Assembly: GCA_037176845.1 (NCBI GenBank)
Contig: JAYKXP010000005.1
Span: 868,001 to 932,000 of the forward strand
Origin: Paramarasmius palmivorus
Lineage: Eukaryota; Basidiomycota; Agaricomycetes; Agaricales; Marasmiaceae
DNA length: 64,000 bases
Reading direction: 5' to 3'
Part shown: piece by piece, positions 53,163 through 64,000 of the stretch
Numbering within the stretch: the first letter of the stretch is position 1
Layout: the number at the start of each line of letters is the position of its first letter
Notes under the pieces: model-generated
Seen by the model: the letters and a program-made list of their open reading frames with translations, nothing else
The model's database searches: none
What the model was told of the DNA's origin: nothing
Made by a program: the position numbers and the translations under genes

Positions 53163-53447
53163 TCACTGAGGCTGCGGTTTACGACACCGCGCCGGGGACG
53201 AACTCTTTGTTCGATGTGAATCTCCTGACACTGGTTGGGGCGATTTACTCGGGCTGGAACGTCTTATTGCAGACCGTGCTTCGCCTTTAGACCTGGCTCG
53301 AGCCTTTTCTTCTGCCAACCTCCGTGATTCCGTCCATAATCGCAGAGTATAGTCATGCAATGACCGAGAATAAAGGATGAACGGATCCATTGAGGATGTG
53401 GAAGGTTCAGAAGAGTCGCTGAGGGCAGAAGAGAGATAGACCGACAT
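53163..53447 (-). CDS. Small hypothetical protein, 94 residues
   Basis: Single exon from ATG 53447; a second in-frame ATG at 53390 gives a 75-residue form. The segment MDPFILYSRSLHDYTLRLWTE is amphipathic and ordered-looking, and is followed by a basic/charged helix (SRRLAEEKARARSK) and a Ser/Pro/Arg-rich tail. No signal peptide or known domain. It stands alone between two unrelated genes. Composition is more protein-like than that of surrounding ORFs, but its reality depends on conservation or RNA evidence. Confidence 0.45.
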   Translation of the reverse strand: MSVYLSSALSDSSEPSTSSMDPFILYSRSLHDYTLRLWTESRRLAEEKARARSKGEARSAIRRSSPSKSPQPVSGDSHRTKSSSPARCRKPQPQ

Positions 53448-54221
53448 GGGTGTGATGAGAAGAAGATAAAAAGGAGAGGAAGGGTAACGGACAAGAGGAC
53501 CGTAATAAAAAGATGGGTTAATTTGTTAAACAACCAAACCCGGTCTTGACGGTTGTAGGCAAAAAGAGCAAAATTGGACAGCAACTGGACAGTTAAAATG
53601 GCAACAGCCTGGCATCTGCTGGCATTTTTATCTTGCCGGGACTGTCTGCGGATCATATGGACAAAAGAGTTGCTCCACTTGCTGGGTGGAATCCTGTGGA
53701 TTTCCAAGTGATTAAGCGCGGCCTGTTGGATAAACAAGGTAAAAACCTTGGAGCTGCTCAGGAGCCCCGTTATTTCGGGTCACAATATCTTTCCTTCCCG
53801 ACCGATCCTGTCAATCCCCGTACTGGTACTAGTGGGAGTACAGAGAGAAGTCGAAGCCACCATAAAAAGCTTGAAACGCTGATTAGGTCCCTGGGCGTCG
53901 GGAGGTTTCAAAATAGCCACATCGATGGTGTGCTGTTACACAACTGTCGGAGCATCAGACGATAAAACAGCAACAGAAATAAAAATATGGATAAATTTCA
54001 CCTCAGTTCAAGAGTCAGTAGTCATGAGTACTTGGGAGCCACTTGTCATACGTCCACCAATGATGCTTTTGCATGCTGAATACCATTTTCAATCGCTCAC
54101 ACCCCGTAAAAGTCGAACATCATTTTTTTTATATATTTACACCATAAAATTGTACTTGTCCGCGAAGAAAAAGAAGGCTTGGACGCTAAAAGTTTAATGA
54201 TATCAGTCCTTGGTAACAGTC
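53448..54221. other. Intergenic, no gene seen
   Basis: About 770 bp, A/T-richer than its surroundings around 53960-54180, without recognisable coding or repeat structure. Confidence 0.45.
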
Positions 54222-57200
54222 CTATGAATGGCTCCGTGGAGAACTTGATCTTCGAGGTCCATGTTTTCCACCTTGGCTTATATCCAAAGTCACCTGCAGA
54301 TCGTGGTACTTTTGCAAATCAACTGCTTCGGACTTGCCAACCCCAGGTGTGTCGTTGGGAAGCCAGATAATGGGCGGTGGAGCGATGAGTTCCGGGGCAT
54401 ATAGAATACCAGCCATCTCTTCTGCGTGGTCGGCAAACGGAAGCGCAGGAAGATGCGGTGGAGCATCAGGATGTGTCTGGGCTGCCCGTTCAGTCTGCAG
54501 CAGGTCGTCTAGCGATTCGGTGGCTGTTATGACAAACGGAATGAAGGTATTCGTTAGTGGAGCAAACATACATAAGACCCAAATGAAAACTTACGCAAGG
54601 GGACAGGACCTCTTGTCCGCGATTGCGACGGCATCACCGCCAAAGTCAGACTCATCATCTCAAGTACAGACGCCATTGATCCCCGAGTCCTCATTCCTGT
54701 TCCAGCACGGCTACCAACGAGACTCGTGCTCTCCTCATCATCCACGTTCATCCGCTTAGACCTTGCCTGCGACGCGAACGTCTCGACCGAATCCTTCGTA
54801 ATGGCGCTAAGCGATCGCGAACTCCGTTCCGATGTTTTGACCTGAGTGTATGTCTCAACGAAAAGGATCACTAAAACGCCTGTTCCTGCTAAGACCCCGC
54901 CTTCAATCCAGATCTCACGAGACAAGAAGATAAGCCCCAAAAGTATGGGTTGTAGGGCCAGAAGCGTGCCCAATCGCCGCAACATCCATATTTGAAGGAG
55001 ACCACCAGTGCTAGTGTTTGGAGCGTATACATATCCGGTCAAGAATCGATGAGCTGCATCAGTAGAATTCGAACATGAGCGCGTTATCATATTTGCTGTC
55101 AGGGAAAGAACGCACCAACGAGTGTCAGCAGGATCAAAACAACAACCGCAGGCCCGATGAGTGGGAAGATTAAAGCAAATGTCGAAGCGAATACAATAGC
55201 CACTATACATGCACCAGTTGTCGTAAACGAGGAAGGTTGATAAGTGCGAGGGTATACAGCTGTTTCAAACACCGCAGAATTAATCGTATTATCCACGCGA
55301 CCACAGAGCAACACGCACCTCGGAAGCGTTGACGCGGTGTAATCGCATACTTTTCTTTACGGGTAACACGCCAAAGCGTCATGGGTTGTAGGATAAGAAG
55401 GCCAGGGAAGATGATGGCAACCTGCAGGATGACTGCCATCGCTAGAACGCTCATGTAAATTGATCCATTTGCCACCGATCGTGGTCGTGCCGACTCCGAG
55501 TCTTCGCTAAACGCACGGATACCAAAAAGTAACGCGCCGACTGCGATAATCCACAGGGCGCAAACTACCGCCAGGAAGTAGAATGTAGCTCGGAAACTTT
55601 GTAAACGACCGCCGGAAACAGAAATCGAACCTCGGAGTTCGGACGCCCCTAAGAAGCGAATGAACACGATGTGACAGTAGATCAAGATATATAACTCACA
55701 ATGCACGAGTCGGAGAGCGATATAGACAAACAAGGTAATGGCGACAGCGGGAGCAAGCACCGTGGCAATCCCTGCGGCAAGAGTATTCGCACTCCACAGA
55801 GATTGCAAGAACGGCAGATAGTGGGCAAAGTCAGGCGCAGTGGCTAGCGCAAGTCCACATGCGGCAGTAACTGTTAAGATGGGAAATAATCATCAGTTCA
55901 TCAGTTCTATGAAGGTAAGACGATACGCACGGCCAGCGGCTAGTGATACAGCCACAACGAAAAGAACTCCATAATAAACGGCATGGTCGAGAACCGTGCG
56001 CTCATTCTGAAGAACGTCCCACCGAATGTCATCCTTTGACCTTCCATCAATCATCTGCATCTTCGGTATATGTCTCAACCCCTGTCCAACAAACAACCAT
56101 CCCTTGATTCGCACCCCCTCCGCAATATCGTTATAACACTCCCTCTGGGCTTCAGCAATATCCGCGTTAATTTGCTTTAGGCTAGTGCGCCACCTCGCAA
56201 TGTCCGAATAGATATGGCCCAAATCATCGTAGTTGACACCATCCAGCGGTCGTACAAACGGCTGTGATGGCTGTAATCGTAGGTGTGGAGGCGGGACGTC
56301 TTCTGGAGACTCGGGGAGACCCTTATTTCGAAATGGGAAGGTTTCGCGTTTTTCTTTCGACTGCTCTGATCTCAAAAGAGGTCGCCTTCGGAATGACGTT
56401 GAGGGACCTGGACCTAGACCGTTCTCTGCACTCTGCATATCGGGGTTCGCTTCAGGAGTGAGATCGACCCATTCTTCCTCGTCCAGAGGCGCTAGACCTT
56501 CAAGCCCAAAGTTGGGACCGTACTTCCTCGGATCGGGGAAGGGGTAGGAAGTGACAGAGGCGGACTCTGATGCGTAGTCTACTCCAGGGCGTGTAGCACT
56601 CAATCCAGTCTGAGAATCGCGATTGAATATTCGGGAGTCAAAGTCTGAAGTTGAGGGTGTCTTCTCATATTGATAAGTGTCGGTAAAGCGGCCACCACTG
56701 ACTCCAGATACCCCTTGAAGCTTGTAATACTGGGATGGAGCTACGAATGAAGTCGGTGCAAGAGAGGAGGCGGCAGGTGCAGGGTTCTTGGAGCGTTTAG
56801 ATCGTTTTCGCTATGTCACAATGGTATATTAGAGACAGACTGCAGAATAAGGCCAGAGGGCGTACTTGTGCACCATATTTCATCGGTCGACTAATATATG
56901 GTCGATCCTGATCCTTAGGTACTGGCGGTTCGAAATCGGCAATCGAAGGTTCCGGTGTAGACAGCCGGAATGAGTTGATGTATTTAGCCTCTGCAATCTC
57001 CAAGTTCTCGAGGATCTCGTCTCTCCGTTCTATAAGTAAAGCAAGCATTTGTGTATCGCTGCAATACACCGATTGAGTTCTTTGATCTGATCATATTTCC
57101 AGGAATTTGGCCCACTCACCATATGGAAAAGATAGCATTAATATCGACCTCCAGCTCGGCCTTCTCAGCCTCGTTCAGCGGTTCCTCATCCCTTCTTCTG

Positions 57201-58641
57201 TTGGAGCGTGACGATTGGCCATTGCCATTGGAACGTTGTCTGGAGCCATCCCTGCTCAAATCGTCCAAAGAAGAACTCAATCCAGTTTTGAGCACAAAGT
57301 CCTTCAGCCGCTTTTCACCCCAGCCTGTGAATCCAGGGGCATCCCTTGCACTCAACCAGGCCAATTCCTTCCCTTGACATTTTCCCAGTAACCATCTCTT
57401 TCTGTAACCAATAACACCATTGAATTCCTTCACAATCTTCCATAATGCGGGCAGGAGTCCAAGAACGATAGCAATAACCGTAAGGGCGATGATCCTAGGT
57501 CGTGTATTGAACGAATCTTCAGTAGGTTCCGCGCGCTTCCTAATATTGGTAGCCAGATTAACTGTGCTAACATTCCCGCTATCCACCAATTCCAACACAC
57601 GCAATAGGCTGAGGTCCTGCAATACAGAATACGATCCTCCAAATTGAGAAGTGGACGGCTGGTCCGCGAGACACGGCGTGTTGATGAGGTAAATAGGTAA
57701 TGCACCGGCCAGACCTATAATAGTCCAACCTAAAGCGATCAAAAACGCAATCCAAAGAACGCGTTGGCTAAGTTGCTCGTCTGAAGGGAAATTCTCGGCG
57801 TCGTTGGTGGCAGAACGACCATGGTTTGATGCGTCGTCGTCGTCGGGCAGTGAGGGAACCAAAGGCACATGAGGGAAAAGCCACGCGAAGAAGCCTGAGC
57901 CAAGGGGTTTGGGTCGGGTGCTTTACGCCGAAAACGAAATTCCGTCAGGTTCGTTGGATTGACAGCGTGAAGTAAAGTGGCGACGTACTCTTGTTGGATG
58001 AACCACTCTCTAACTGCGTAAACTTGCCTGAAACGCGGTCGCAATATGGCAAACAACAGCTGTCAAAAGATGAATGGTTAGTTAAGCTGGTAACGAATAT
58101 GTAACAGGAGCACACGCACCCAGATAAGCAACCCAATGCCAGAGAACAACACCAACGATGCGATTAATCCATCCGACTGTGTATCCAAACCATTTCCAAG
58201 ACATACTGGCGCTTGACTGGAAATTTGACCGGCACTTTCCCCCGGCAAGGCGGTACCGGAAGTAGATGATGAACTAGGTAGTGAAGAAGTGGGAAATTGA
58301 GAACCGGAATTGACTGTCGTCGTCACAAGAGATTGTGAAAAGGATGTGAATGTGGTAGACTGGCTGATCACCGTCGAAACCGGGACAGATGTAGTGAACG
58401 TTGTAGTGAAAATTGCACCGCTGCCACCGGAAGTTGAAGCTCCAGATGAACCACCTCCTGCTCCTGTAGATGCACCTGATCCTGTTTCTTGAGATGAAGA
58501 AGGTCGTGAGCCTGTCGGTGAGGACGGGGGTCTGGTTTCTGAACTTGGAGAAGAACCTCCAGTATTGTTCGGCGGCGGGTTTTCAGTGTCGTGGGGAGCA
58601 CGAGCATGTAGAGGATGTCGGTCATTATTGAATCTGGTCAT
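54222..58641 (-). CDS. CSC1/OSCA/TMEM63-type channel protein (DUF221)
   Basis: Ten exons on the complement: 58120-58641, 57989-58059, 57120-57920, 56866-57058, 55931-56810, 55700-55870, 55319-55648, 55116-55259, 54595-55053, 54222-54523; 1290 residues. A Ser/Thr/Gly-rich N-terminal stretch of about 150 residues precedes TM1 (LIASLVLFSGIGLLIWLLFAIL) and LRPRFRQVYAVREWF, then RPKPLGSGFFAWLFP, the usual DUF221 N-terminus. Further TM segments: RVLWIAFLIALGWTIIGLAG, IIALTVIAIVLGLLPALW, HAVYYGVLFVVAVSLAA, AVAITLFVYIALRLV, ATFYFLAVVCALWIIAVGAL, LAMAVILQVAIIFPGLLIL, ACIVAIVFASTFALIFPLI and two C-terminal ones. A large cytosolic loop (about 470-760) and the C-terminal PIIWLPNDTPGVGKSEA complete the pattern. 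Family members are stress- or stretch-gated cation channels or lipid scramblases at the plasma membrane. Confidence 0.87.
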
Positions 58642-59218
58642 TATGGTTCGTTATGAGGCTTTTCGACGGCCTCTGGGTATCGTCAGGTATCGTCTGGGAG
58701 AAAAGAACGTCAGAGTTTCCCTTTCGCCAAAGTTTCCGAACAGTGATATCAACTAACCTTACCCCAATTGGGTGCAATAATTTCCACGCAGAACAGGTGC
58801 CTTGGAGTATTTTTTGCTTTTTTATTTCTGCTAACGACCTTCCAGAGGTAAATTAAGAGGACTACTTGAGTCGAAAAAGAGTGTTCGGAGGCCAAGGAGA
58901 GTATGGTACGAGTGACAATAGTGATAAGAGAAATTTTACACAGGGTATTGTACAGGTGCCTTGGAAGTCCGGTCGTTGTCATAGAGTCGGACAAATGACG
59001 GAGGCACTAAATAAAAAATACAAGGCACAAACTCAGATGGTCTGGGCAACTCAAGAACGACATGGGTATCAATCTGGTTTTTTCTCGTGGCGAAGCGTTG
59101 TGGGGAAAAACCAGTGACAATGTGAACATATTGGAACACCTGTATGACCATCAGTCAGGAACATGTCAGCGAGGTCGAATGGCCAGAAGAACTCACCAGC
59201 CCAAGATGTTCACGAGCG
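58642..59218. other. Intergenic, no gene seen
   Basis: About 580 bp upstream of the channel gene. No ORF with recognisable features; it must hold the channel promoter. Confidence 0.45.
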
Positions 59219-59401
59219 TCAAGACCGTTGAATTCTGTATGAACCGTCTTTCTCCATAACCATTTTCGATCGTTCCTGCAACCATGGTGGAGGATTAGAG
59301 TCCACGTCTGGCGACGATGGTCCATGCTCTTTCTTGGAGGCGTTCGGCATGCGATCGCCAGACATTTCCTGAGCTTTAGATTTGCTAGGTATACAGCCCA
59401 T
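59219..59401 (-). CDS. Candidate N-acylated small protein (60 residues)
   Basis: ORF from ATG 59401 beginning MGCIPSKSK, which fits the N-myristoylation consensus (Gly2, Ser6, basic residue following) with Cys3 for palmitoylation. The rest is hydrophilic (NPPPWLQERSKMVMEKDG). The frame stays open upstream to an ATG at 59536, but a plausible 5' UTR intron (donor GTGTCC near 59480, CTGAC branch, acceptor TTGCACAG) lies between, which favours the MGC start. If real it would sit on a membrane as a small adaptor. No family recognised. Confidence 0.4.
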   Translation of the reverse strand: MGCIPSKSKAQEMSGDRMPNASKKEHGPSSPDVDSNPPPWLQERSKMVMEKDGSYRIQRS

Positions 59402-59536
59402 TTTAGCGACTAGTTCTTTGGGGGTTTCTGGAGTGGTCTGTGCAAGAGTCAGGGAACCGAAAACTGAGATAAGAGGACACGCACCAGGTGGCAAAGGAGA
59501 GAAGGTTATTCGGGTGGAGCTGAAAATCCCTGTCAT

Positions 59537-60150
59537 TTTATACTGCTTTTCACGACCACGGTAACGATAGCAAAATGATGTGTAACGCGCTCTGATTCGC
59601 TGTAGACAGTTGTTGATGCCAGGGATCCAACCCTGACGAGGGTTTGAACTTTCAGACCACCAGACGAAGCGATAGAGGTTCGCGAAAGACTTGGACGGGT
59701 CCGGACGGATTTCTGAGTGTTTGAGTGCAGTAAATCGTTATTTCCAGCTCCTTTCGACTTCGGAGACGTGTATTTTTGGCGTCAAAAAAACACACGGTGC
59801 ACCGGAATGCTCCATCCATCATCTGTTACAGAAGGAGATTGGTGGAAGACCTCGAGTCTAGACCGACCCCAAGGTCGGCTTCACGACATACCAAGAATTT
59901 ATCTAGTTACCAGTCCAATTAAAACGGCAAGCAGTTTTGATTGGATATGAGATCCTTTGCGAGAGTCTAGAGCCAGAGAGAACGAGCCAGCAATAGCCAA
60001 TGAGAATGGACATTTGGCGCCAATGAAAGACTTCTGAAGAGGTTGAGAGAGAGTTCTGGCGTGGGAATTGTTTGCGATGCGATGCGTGACACGTTTGCGC
60101 GCATTGACCAGCTACTGCTAGATTCATAGACCTTCAAATTGTCGTCGACG
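59537..60150. other. Intergenic, no gene seen
   Basis: About 610 bp upstream of SLY1. A tRNA-like box-B motif near 59625-59635 on minus has no matching cloverleaf. Confidence 0.45.
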
Positions 60151-62663
60151 ATGTCGAGCTCGGCATTGAAACAGGTTCGGTCGTTGCCTTTCTAGTATGG
60201 CTCGTTGTGTTGAATGACTATGATAACAGACGACGCCGACGACCCTGCAACAAGCTCAAACAAATGCATTACTCTCACTTTTGAATTTAAATAATCCTGT
60301 GGATGCATCTACCACAACATCTTCGACGCTTTCTGCTGGTAAATCGACATCAAGCTCGAGCTCCGGATTTGCTACGCCTCCGACGACAGGACCTCCGGTG
60401 TTCAAAATCCTAGTGCTTGACCAACAAACCAAGGATGTTTTGGCAACAGTTCTACGTGTTCAGGATCTCAGAGACGTGGGTGTAACTCTACATGTGTGAG
60501 TACGGAGTTTTTCTTCTTGGTTTTGCAAACGATTGACCCCTTGAAAGTCAACTGCATTCACCAAGACCTGCGTTACCGGATGTTCCAGCTGTATACTTCG
60601 TTTCACCTACCCTCGCGAATGTACGGCGGATAGCAGAGGACCTACGCAAGAATCTTTACGAGTCATATCATCTGAACTTTGTCGAGCCCCTTCCTCGACA
60701 CCTGTTGGAAGAGTTGGCAGCTTCTATCGCCCAGGATGGTACTGAGGAATCTATTGAACAGGTATGGCCCCTTGATACTGTAGCCTACTTGTCAGCTAAA
60801 GATTCGACTCAGGTTATAGATCAATACTTATCGTTTATCTCCCCTTCTCCTTCTCTTTTCTCTCTGCTTCCCCCGCCGACACCTCAACCTTCCGCAGCAA
60901 ACGCGTCAGGAGCTGCTCCTTCTACATCCACAATCCCGCCTTCAACATACACCATCCTCAACTCCCCATCATCAACGGAACAGGACATCGAGAATGAGAT
61001 AGAACGTGTAGCGAGCGGCCTCTTCAGCGTGATAGCTACCATGGGTACGTTTATTGTTATCATTCCTGCGTTTGCCGGACATAGCAGCTCACGTACTTCG
61101 AGGCCATGTACCGTTCATCCGAGCACCTCGAGGTAACGCAGCCGAAATGGTTGCTAAGAAGCTCGAAACGAAAATCCGAGACGCGCTCATCACACCCCGA
61201 ACATACTCTGCCGTACAACCCTCGTCACTCTTTTCGCAAGATGCGACGGGTTTATCAAATCTACAAAGGCCATGTAAGACTCATCCATCCTTGTTTTGTA
61301 CTTGAGCTCACACCGTTCTCGTTTCAAGTATTATTGATCCTCGACCGAAATATCGACCTCACCTCCAACATCTCACACGGCTGGACATACCAAGCACTTG
61401 TGTCCGACTGCCTCTCGATCAAACTCAACCGTGTAGTCATCTCCCAACCGCAGCCTAAATCCTACGACCTCGATGCCAAAGACTTTTTCTGGGCACGAAA
61501 TGCCGCGAACCCTTTCCCTCAAGTAGCAGAAGAGATCGACACGGAGCTCAACAAGTACAAGCAGGACGCAGCAGAGATCACTAGGAGTACGGGTGTCAGC
61601 GATGTTAATGACATTACACAGCTGTGAGCTGACCTCTTATACCTGCGTAGTAGCCAGTTACTGATCGATTGACAGAGACCTCTCGACAAACGCGGCACAT
61701 TTGAAGACTGCCATCACTCAGCTGCCAGAGTTAACAGCACGAAAGGCTGTTTTGGATACCCATATGAACATTGCAACTGCGCTGTTGGAGCAGATCAAGA
61801 AACGCGGACTTGATGAGCTCTTCAGTACGGAAGAAGCAATAAGTAAACAGACCGTGGCCACCATTCTGGAAACTTTGCGTAGCAAACGCGAGGACGGCGA
61901 GTTTACGCCACAGGACAAGCTTCGTCTTGTCCTCGTGTTCTACCTCTCTACCCCCGACAACGCGCTCAGTAAAGAAGACATTGCAGAGTTGGAAAAGGAG
62001 TTGAAGTCAGCTGGTGCAGATGTTGCTGCCTTCGATTACGTGCGGCGAACAAGAGAGATTTCACGCATGTCGCTGAGTGTTGCGGCTGGCACGGGTACTT
62101 CTACGCCACTCGCTGGTTCTGTCACTCAGGGTGGCGAATTGTTTAAAGGATTTAGTGTATTCGGCAATAAGGTCAGTCGCGTGTCCCGATTTCAATGTTT
62201 AAGTACTGATATAGTTTAACATTTTCATATTTAGCTTACTGACCGCCTTAAGGAAGGTGGCCTGGAGAATCTTATTTCGGGGGTGAAGAACTTTTTACCA
62301 GCGAACAAGCTCCTGCCTGTCACTCGCCTCACGGAAGCATTGATGGACTCGTCTGCGGCGTCGAACTCATCGCTCGCCGAGACAGACGAATATATTTTCC
62401 TTGATCCTCGTGCACCCAAGAACCAAAATCAACCGCAATACCCGGGTGCAGGAGGCAGTGGCGGTGGGCAAAGGGCAAGGAGGATGGCGTTTAATGAGAG
62501 TGTTGTTTTCATGGTTGGTGGTGCTGGATATGTTGAGTACGGGAACTTGGAAGAGTGGGCAAACAAGACAGGGAAGAGAGTTACATACGGTGGTACAGAG
62601 ATCGTTGATCCTGGAGGCTTCATGAGGATTTTGGAAGAACTAGGGAAGGCAGGGAGTACGTAG
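60151..62663 (+). CDS. SLY1: SLY1, Sec1/Munc18 family vesicle-fusion protein
   Basis: Eight exons 60151-60174, 60230-60495, 60548-60761, 60813-61044, 61103-61273, 61329-61623, 61676-62171, 62235-62663; 708 residues. Sec1-family landmarks: [12 protein letters not shown] at the N-terminus, [103 protein letters not shown], and near the end [26 protein letters not shown]1 binds the syntaxin Sed5 and controls SNARE assembly in ER-Golgi and intra-Golgi transport. Two low-complexity inserts (Ser-rich near 35-50 and Pro/Ser-rich near 195-230) are fungal extras. The first exon encodes only MSSSALKQ. Confidence 0.95.
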
Positions 62664-63228
62664 ACATGTCTATTTCTATCGCTTGGACGTAAGGAATAAT
62701 CCTGTGTTGGTGAGAAACATTCCTGGGCAACGTCATACCCAAGTTGCTAAGCTGCCAAAAGCCTTTCAAGGCTCTGTACATTTCATAGCTTGGCTGCTCA
62801 CTTGTGCCACTTTGGAACGAGGCACCGAGGTTTTGAATGGATCGAGTCCAATTTGAGTCTGTCCCACGTGGAGATGTTGTTACTTTGGGCGCTTGTTACA
62901 TGTCACAGCTCGTTTCCAACCACCACGACGCGAAACTCTGGCGACAGTCCAGGCTTCATTAATATCGTCATATGGACCGGACAGCACTGTTTCACACCCT
63001 GTGTACTCTGCGGCTTTAACGAATTACAAGTGTCCAATCATCTTTCATCTTGTAGGAGCTCCGGCGAATCGTCAAACATGGATCACCGGCCTAGACCTTG
63101 GCTCCTTCCTCTTCCCTTCCGTGTGTTTTACTTATTTGGAATATCCCTTGGAATAAAAGGCATCTGGACCTGAACTTAGACACTGGATCCTATTCGTCAA
63201 TCCCTCCCTATATAATCGATGGCCGAAA
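62664..63228. other. Intergenic, no gene seen
   Basis: 565 bp between SLY1 and the last F-box gene, containing a TATATAA at 63210-63216 only about 15 bp from the next ATG, too near to serve as its TATA box unless the start is further downstream. Confidence 0.45.
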
Positions 63229-64000
63229 ATTTTGCTCCTTGTCCCGTAATGACTCAAACAGGGATTCATACTCTCCCGCCCGAAATTTTGGGCGACATTT
63301 TCGCTCATTCCACATCCTACAACGCCGACGCGCCTCTTGTTCTCTCACTCGTTTGCCGGAATTTCCATCGAGTTGTACATGGCACACCACGAGCTTGGTC
63401 CAAGCTTAAGCTGACCCAAACCCAAGGCGGGGAGAGGAGTCTCGTGCGGAAAGCTGGCCTGTGGTTCGTGCGTGCACACGAATGCGGCCTTGACCTATTC
63501 GTCGACATCACCGGGGACCAATCATTTCCATTCCTAATCGCCTTCCTCTCGCACCACCGAGAAAATATTCTTACACTGAACGTCTATTCTACCACCGAGT
63601 TGAAGGCATACGACTTCCTCGATTCCCTCTTTCCTTCCGATTCTTACCCCACTCATCCCGCACACCTCCGTAACCTCCGACTGCGAATAACGTCCGACAT
63701 CACTCAAGCCACTCCTTCATCATGGTCACCTGTATGGAACTCCTTCGACAGGTTTCCGGGGTTGATGTCGTTGAAGTTGACCAACCACATTCTTCCCGCT
63801 CTTCCAACTCCAAATTTATCCAATCTCCGCACGCTTTGTATCCTCCGACCCTTACGGGCTCCTCCATTAGCCACACATAAAATTGTGAGGCTGCTTAGGA
63901 GTGCACCTCAGTTGGAGGTACTGGAGGTTGACACGCGTATTTCTGTCTCTCCAGGGCAGGATGTAGCCATCGAGATGGAAAAGCTACAAAAGCTAAGCCT
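63229..64000 (+). CDS. F-box protein, 3' end beyond window
   Basis: Open frame from ATG 63229 to the window edge, 257 residues seen. A second ATG at 63259 may be the true start. The F-box-like motif lies at about 16-60 (IHTLPPEILGDIFAHST, LVLSLVCRNFHRVVHGTPRAWSKLKL), followed by leucine-rich segments (HLRNLRLRIT, PGLMSLKLTNHIL, NLSNLRTLCIL, LLRSAPQLEVLEV). By eye it is not a member of the 42-49 kb array. Likely an SCF adaptor. Confidence 0.78.

Noticed and set aside
59600..59660. Possible tRNA on the minus strand (GTTCAAACC box-B-like motif)
   Set aside because: No box A at the right distance and no acceptor or anticodon stems could be paired.

Overview
The window is nuclear DNA of a filamentous basidiomycete, most likely an agaric (Agaricomycetes). 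The evidence is gene density (about 30 loci in 64 kb), very many 46-80 nt introns with GTRNGT donors, no operons, and family content: large F-box/leucine-rich families, a secreted peptidyl-Lys metalloendopeptidase of the M35 type, a PL3 pectate lyase, and orthologues of SHO1, FCP1, SLY1 and EF2. Gene models below were spliced by hand; exon phases were checked arithmetically and against conserved family motifs I know, but no database search was run.

Layout. 0-3.5 kb: a basic-secretory-protein peptidase with two fused domains (running off the left edge), a bHLH factor, and a divergent small Zn2Cys6 factor. 4.6-11.0 kb: a direct segmental duplication of about 3.2 kb, each unit holding one long F-box gene. 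11.0-12.5 kb: a 13-exon PL3 pectate lyase with micro-exons. 13.9-21.6 kb (all minus): FCP1, an aminoglycoside-phosphotransferase-like kinase and elongation factor 2. 22.8-26.9 kb (plus): SHO1 osmosensor, aminodeoxychorismate-lyase-like enzyme, DHHC palmitoyltransferase. 27.3-31.5 kb: an RNF10/MAG2-type RING ligase head-to-head with a WBP11-like splicing protein. 31.7-41.2 kb: F-box gene, two tandem FAD monooxygenases, FHIT hydrolase, F-box gene, M35 protease. 42.1-48.8 kb: four tandem F-box paralogues, two of them decayed. 48.9-52.0 kb: an 18-exon secreted acid-sphingomyelinase-like phosphodiesterase. 54.2-58.6 kb: a CSC1/TMEM63-type channel. 60.2-62.7 kb: SLY1. 63.2 kb to the right edge: another F-box gene.

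Housekeeping genes (EF2, FCP1, SLY1, WBP11, RNF10) alternate with fast-evolving accessory loci (nine F-box loci, tandem monooxygenases, secreted hydrolases). The secreted set (pectate lyase, M35 protease, sphingomyelinase-like enzyme) fits a plant-litter or plant-tissue degrader; this is inference.

The most unusual signal is in splicing. The DHHC gene appears to need a one-nucleotide exon that supplies the first base of the DHHCPW tryptophan codon. The pectate lyase needs a 6 nt exon, with others of 12 and 16 nt. EF2 begins with a 5 nt coding exon followed by a 14 nt exon. Four of roughly 120 inferred introns are GC-AG. These are testable with RNA reads.
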